9,419 nucleotides of DNA from Pedococcus sp. (GTDB taxonomy: Bacteria > Actinomycetota > Actinomycetes > Actinomycetales > Dermatophilaceae), in assembly GCA_025936615.1 (NCBI GenBank), contig JAICSZ010000051.1, positions 1-9,419 on the forward strand, read 5' to 3'. A model generated the notes under the pieces. That model had not been told where the DNA came from. It worked only from the letters and a program-made list of their open reading frames with translations, and searched no databases. This document shows positions 6,737 through 9,419 of this stretch, in pieces. The translations under genes and the position numbers were made by a program. Position 1 is the stretch's first letter. Each line of letters starts with the position of its first letter.

Positions 6737-7423
6737 TCACGCAGGCCGCACGACGACGAACCTGCGCGGCTCGACACCGTCGGACTCGGAGACCAGTCCC
6801 GCCTCGAGGACCGCGTCGTGCACGACCTTGCGCTCGAAGGCGCTCATCGGCTCCAAAGACACCGCCTCGTCGTGCGCCCTGACCCGCTCGATCGCGTCCT
6901 CGGCAATTGTCACGAGCTCCGCTCGACGGTCTGCCCGGTGACCAGCGACGTCGAGCATGAGCCGGCTGCGTTCCCCGGTCGCCGACTGCACGGCGAGCCG
7001 GGTTAGCTCCTGCAGGGCGTCGAGGACCTTGCCCTCGGTGCCGACCAGCCGCCGCGGCACCCGGCCCTCGTCCGAGTCGACGATCGAGATTGCGGCGCGG
7101 TCGCCGTCGACGTCCACGTCGATGTCCCCGTCGAGGTCGGCGATGTCCAACAGGGTCTCGAGAAAGTCCGCCGCCACCTCGCCCTCGCGCTCGAGGTCCG
7201 CCACATTCGCCCGCCGCTTCCGGGCCGGCGCCGTGCCGCCGTCGACAGCGTCGGCCGCCTGGACCTCGGCTGCGTCCGGGTCGGCCGAGTCGGTGTCGTC
7301 GACCACATCACCGGCCTCGGGGATGGTCGCGGCACCCTGCTCGGGCGCGCTCACCTCGGTGGCGCCGTCTGGCGTTTCACGTGAAACCGACTCCTCCACA
7401 AGGGTCTCCTTCTGTTCCGTCAT
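6737..7423 (-). CDS. jag: Jag/KhpB-type RNA-binding protein (KH and R3H domains)
   Basis: A single-stranded nucleic acid-binding protein normally encoded next to yidC; homologues (Jag, EloR/KhpB) bind RNA and are linked to cell elongation and division in Firmicutes. The 228-residue product starts with a strongly acidic, disordered stretch (about 1-65) and a short basic patch RKRR. A KH domain follows with its G-x-x-G loop GTEG at 128-131. The C-terminal R3H domain has the signature Arg198-x3-His202 in FERKVVHDAV and ends in RRFVVVRP. The Jag_N domain of Firmicutes is not seen, as is usual in actinobacteria. ATG 7423 is preferred, 12 nt after the yidC stop, with a weak GGA upstream; TTG 7432 is an alternative. 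VSRET at 13-17 is encoded by a parS site. It corresponds to Rv3920c by position. Confidence 0.92.
   Translation of the reverse strand: MTEQKETLVEESVSRETPDGATEVSAPEQGAATIPEAGDVVDDTDSADPDAAEVQAADAVDGGTAPARKRRANVADLEREGEVAADFLETLLDIADLDGDIDVDVDGDRAAISIVDSDEGRVPRRLVGTEGKVLDALQELTRLAVQSATGERSRLMLDVAGHRADRRAELVTIAEDAIERVRAHDEAVSLEPMSAFERKVVHDAVLEAGLVSESDGVEPRRFVVVRPA
7374..7387. promoter_or_regulatory. parS: parS site 4 (within jag)
   Basis: Fourth perfect GTTTCACGTGAAAC, in jag codons 13-17, read as Val-Ser-Arg-Glu-Thr. It is the site nearest the presumed origin, 658 bp from site 3 centre to centre. Confidence 0.95.
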
Positions 7424-7435
7424 CGGGTCCAACTC

Positions 7436-8434
7436 TCAGTTGTCGGTCTGGGGCTTCTGCTCGGGCTTGGTCCCGCCCTTGCCCTTCTTCTTCTTGCGCG
7501 ATGGCTGCTGGCGCTGGCCACTGGTCGGCTTCGGCTGATCTGCCTCCGGCTCGCCTCGGTCGAGCCCCTTCACGGTGAACTCCTTGACCTCCTTGCCCGC
7601 CCGGCGGTGCCGTTCCTGCATCGCCTTCTCCGCGGCTGAGCCGGGCGCGGGCATCTTCCGGATGACGTAGAACTGCTGGCACATCGACCACACGTTCGTC
7701 GTCAGCCAGTAGAGCAGCACGCCGATGGGGAAGTTGACGCCGGAGACGGCGAAGAAGAGCGGCATCAGGTAGAGCAGCAGCTTCTGCTGCTTGGCGAACG
7801 GGTTGTCCAGCGCCGATGCCGGCATGTTCTTGCGCATCAGCTGGTGCTGGGTGGTGAAGGTGGACAGCGACATCAGGATGATGAGGACCACGGTGACGAT
7901 CTGCACCGTGAGGTTGTCCGCCCCGATGAACCGGTCGGACAGCTGCGCCCCGAACAGGGTCGACTGCTCGGCCTGCCCGGCCAGCTGCTTGGTGATCGGG
8001 CCGACCTGCTCCTTGGTGCCCTCGGAGATGCCCTTCAGCCCGTTGAGCACCCGGAACAGTCCGAAGAAGAACGGCGACTGCAGCAGGATCGGCATGCACG
8101 AGCTGAACGGGTTCGTTCCGGTCCGCTTGTACAGGTCCATGGTCTCTGACGTCATGGCCTGACGTGACTCGGGGTCCGACTTCCCCTTGTACTTCGCCTG
8201 GATCTTCTGCATCTCCGGCTGGATGAGCTGCATCCGCCGGGAGGCGTGGATCTGCCGGACGAACAGCGGGATCATGGCCGCACGCATGACCACCACGAGC
8301 CCGATGATGGACAGCACCCACGCGACGCCGGACGCCGAGGGCAGCCCGATGGCCGTGAACAGGCTGTGCCAGCCCCACAGGATCCAGGACACGATCCACT
8401 CGAACGGGTAGATCACTTTTTCGTAGAGACTCAT
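7436..8434 (-). CDS. yidC: Membrane protein insertase YidC (Oxa1 family)
   Basis: YidC inserts and folds inner-membrane proteins, alone or with SecYEG. The 332-residue product is of the short Gram-positive type with no large extracellular P1 domain. Hydrophobic segments lie at about 12-30, 36-58, 108-131, 173-194 and 219-258. Arg51 (in VVVMRAAMIPLFVRQ) is the expected groove arginine, and a basic cytoplasmic loop (about 60-104) follows it. There is no lipobox cysteine at the N-terminus. The tail from about 260 is hydrophilic and very basic (SRKKKKGKGG), a feature associated with ribosome binding. ATG 8434 follows AGAGGAC. The gene lies between yidD and jag, so insertase, helper protein and RNA-binding partner are co-encoded. 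Confidence 0.97.
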   Translation of the reverse strand: MSLYEKVIYPFEWIVSWILWGWHSLFTAIGLPSASGVAWVLSIIGLVVVMRAAMIPLFVRQIHASRRMQLIQPEMQKIQAKYKGKSDPESRQAMTSETMDLYKRTGTNPFSSCMPILLQSPFFFGLFRVLNGLKGISEGTKEQVGPITKQLAGQAEQSTLFGAQLSDRFIGADNLTVQIVTVVLIILMSLSTFTTQHQLMRKNMPASALDNPFAKQQKLLLYLMPLFFAVSGVNFPIGVLLYWLTTNVWSMCQQFYVIRKMPAPGSAAEKAMQERHRRAGKEVKEFTVKGLDRGEPEADQPKPTSGQRQQPSRKKKKGKGGTKPEQKPQTDN

Positions 8435-8461
8435 GCTGTCCTCTGGTTGGTGGCTGGCTCA

Positions 8462-8485
8462 GGGCCGGCCGCTGGGTTCCGGCCC
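8462..8485. other. Hairpin upstream of yidC
   Basis: GGGCCGG (8462-8468) pairs perfectly with CCGGCCC (8479-8485) across a 10-nt loop in the 109-bp yidD-yidC gap, the widest gap in the leftward gene cluster. It leaves the yidC ribosome binding site free. It may attenuate or stabilise the transcript; chance is possible in such GC-rich DNA. Confidence 0.3.
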
Positions 8486-8543
8486 GCTGGCCCGCCGAGT
8501 GCAACGGGTATGCCGTGGGGCCGGCAGTTCTGGGGCCTCGCCG

Positions 8544-8822
8544 CTAGTGCGGGGCTGGGGCAGGTGGTGCGCCGTGGCGCCGAGGGTAGGTCTGCGGCAC
8601 GTGGTCGACCCCGCCCGGCGTCCATGGGTGGCACCTGACCAACCGCTTGAGGGCCAGCCAGGTTCCCAGGACGGGGCCGAAGCGCCGGATGGCGGTCAGC
8701 GCGTACTGCGAGCAGGACGGGTAGTAGCGGCACGTGGGTGGGCGCATCGGGGACACGAACCGTTGGTAGAGCACGATCGCCCCGATGATCGGTGCGGCCA
8801 CTAGTCGTTGCAAAGCCCTCAC
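8544..8822 (-). CDS. yidD: Membrane protein insertion efficiency factor YidD
   Basis: A small membrane-associated protein that helps YidC-dependent insertion. The 92-residue product has the family's N-terminal amphipathic/hydrophobic stretch (RLVAAPIIGAIVLYQRFVSP), then the hallmark CRYYPSCSQYA with C31 and C37, and C64 in RLVRCHPWTPGG. After this core comes an unconserved tail (PRRHGAPPAPAPH). The GTG start at 8822 overlaps the rnpA stop as GTGA, a 4-nt overlap typical of translational coupling, with AGGGA upstream. The same rnpA-yidD-yidC order is found in many bacteria. Confidence 0.96.
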   Translation of the reverse strand: MRALQRLVAAPIIGAIVLYQRFVSPMRPPTCRYYPSCSQYALTAIRRFGPVLGTWLALKRLVRCHPWTPGGVDHVPQTYPRRHGAPPAPAPH

Positions 8823-9187
8823 GAGACGTCCCTGTCGCGCTGGCTCAGCGCCCTGCCGAGCAGGCGGTCGAGCTCATGCCCGAAATCCGACGAGATCGCT
8901 TGTGCCGCAACAGGATTCGCACGAACCACGACATCTGTTCCGGCAGGCACCTGGCCGATCCTGGTCGCCATCTGCGCCCGAAGGCGGCGCTTGACCCGGT
9001 TGCGGACCACGGCGCCACCCACGGCCTTGGACACCACGAAGCCGACGCGCGGCAGCTGTCCTGCCCGCGCGTCGGCGCAGTTGGCGTGGACCACGAGCAG
9101 CGCGGACCCGGCCCGGGTCGAGCCTCGTCCCCTCAGGGCCGCCGAGAAGTCACCGCTGCTGCGCAGCCGGTGCCCGGCGGGCAGCAC
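8819..9187 (-). CDS. rnpA: Ribonuclease P protein component
   Basis: Basic protein subunit of RNase P, which with the catalytic RNA trims the 5' leader from tRNA precursors. The 122-residue product begins VLPAGHRLRSSGDFSAALRG, the usual N-terminal leader-binding region. It carries the RNR signature in VVRNRVKRRLR (about residues 60-70). GTG 9187 is chosen because family similarity begins exactly there and GAGG (overlapping the rpmH stop) lies 8 nt upstream. An in-frame extension to 9286 would run through rpmH in another frame and encode an Ala/Pro/Cys-rich segment unlike RnpA. It sits 10 nt after rpmH, the near-universal rpmH-rnpA pair. Confidence 0.96.
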   Translation of the reverse strand: MLPAGHRLRSSGDFSAALRGRGSTRAGSALLVVHANCADARAGQLPRVGFVVSKAVGGAVVRNRVKRRLRAQMATRIGQVPAGTDVVVRANPVAAQAISSDFGHELDRLLGRALSQRDRDVS

Positions 9188-9197
9188 GGGAGAAGCC

Positions 9198-9335
9198 TCA
9201 GGCGGAGAGCTCGGAGCGGCCCTTGCGGCGCCGAGCCGACAGGATGGCGCGGCCGGCGCGGGTGCGCATCCGCAGGCGGAAGCCATGGGTCTTGGCCCGC
9301 CGGCGGTTGTTCGGCTGGAAGGTGCGCTTGCTCAC
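9198..9335 (-). CDS. rpmH: 50S ribosomal protein L34
   Basis: A very small, highly basic ribosomal protein of the large subunit. The 45-residue product reads [20 protein letters not shown] at its start and continues through [20 protein letters not shown] to SELSA, matching the L34 family end to end. GTG 9335 is preceded by ACGGAGAT. It is the first gene of the leftward cluster and normally lies next to the origin and opposite dnaA, so dnaA should be found to the right on the + strand. Confidence 0.98.
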   Translation of the reverse strand: MSKRTFQPNNRRRAKTHGFRLRMRTRAGRAILSARRRKGRSELSA

Positions 9336-9353
9336 GATGATCTCCGTAACTGG

Positions 9354-9372
9354 TCAGGCCCGGACGGCCTGA
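9354..9372. other. Hairpin in the rpmH leader
   Basis: TCAGGCC (9354-9360) pairs perfectly with GGCCTGA (9366-9372) around a 5-nt loop, 18 nt upstream of the rpmH start and just before its ribosome binding site. The remaining bases to 9419 show no gene, no clear promoter and no DnaA box; they are the edge of the rpmH-dnaA intergenic (origin) region. Confidence 0.35.
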
Positions 9373-9419
9373 TGAGTGCTGGTGGTGGTCGCGTTCGGCC
9401 GCAATCGGAGGCCCGCGCA

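Noticed and set aside
5966..7006. Long + strand frame opposite rsmG and jag
   Set aside because: Ser/Arg/Pro-rich shadow of the real - strand genes, spanning two of them.
7377..8504. Alternative - strand frame through yidC
   Set aside because: Wrong frame of yidC: His/Arg/Ala-rich without the hydrophobic segments seen in the true frame.
9188..9286. Extended RnpA N-terminus beginning at 9286
   Set aside because: It would overlap most of rpmH, and the added residues do not resemble RnpA; the GTG at 9187 has a proper site.

Overview
The window is high-GC chromosomal DNA from an actinobacterium, taken from one side of the replication origin. The gene order is the classic actinobacterial origin neighbourhood known from Mycobacterium and Streptomyces: (sigM/anti-sigma-like) - trxB - trxA - cwlM running rightward, and parB - parA - rsmG - jag - yidC - yidD - rnpA - rpmH running leftward. 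The origin and a divergent dnaA should lie just past the right edge. The heavy use of GTG starts and four perfect copies of the actinobacterial parS sequence agree with this. Nothing fixes the genus; a member of the Micrococcales is plausible but is only an inference.

Region 1 (1-3428, + strand). The 3' end of a secreted or membrane-anchored protein sits where mycobacteria have the SigM anti-sigma factor. It is followed by thioredoxin reductase and thioredoxin, the NADPH-dependent disulfide-reducing pair. A sequence matching the SigR/SigH disulfide-stress promoter (GGAAC-N18-GTT) precedes trxB. After a 142-bp gap comes a CwlM-type protein with two peptidoglycan-binding domains and an amidase_3 domain, but no signal peptide.

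Region 2 (3429-3581). A convergent intergenic stretch without a gene, holding a strong hairpin at the parB stop codon.

Region 3 (3582-9335, - strand). Read from the origin leftward: ribosomal protein L34, RNase P protein, YidD, YidC insertase, a Jag/KH-R3H RNA-binding protein, 16S rRNA methyltransferase RsmG, and the ParA and ParB segregation proteins. The genes are tightly packed: rnpA and yidD overlap by 4 nt, and parA and parB are 10 nt apart. They join translation, RNA processing, membrane protein insertion and chromosome segregation.

Four perfect parS palindromes (GTTTCACGTGAAAC) lie in the 5' part of parA (two), at the start of rsmG and in the 5' part of jag. All four fall in the frame that reads Val-Ser-Arg-Glu-Thr. 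I found no mobile element, CRISPR array, tRNA or rRNA. This is a conserved housekeeping region, and I see no sign of an undescribed system. The points most worth a second look are the coding-compatible parS cluster, the SigR-like promoter and the signal-less CwlM.
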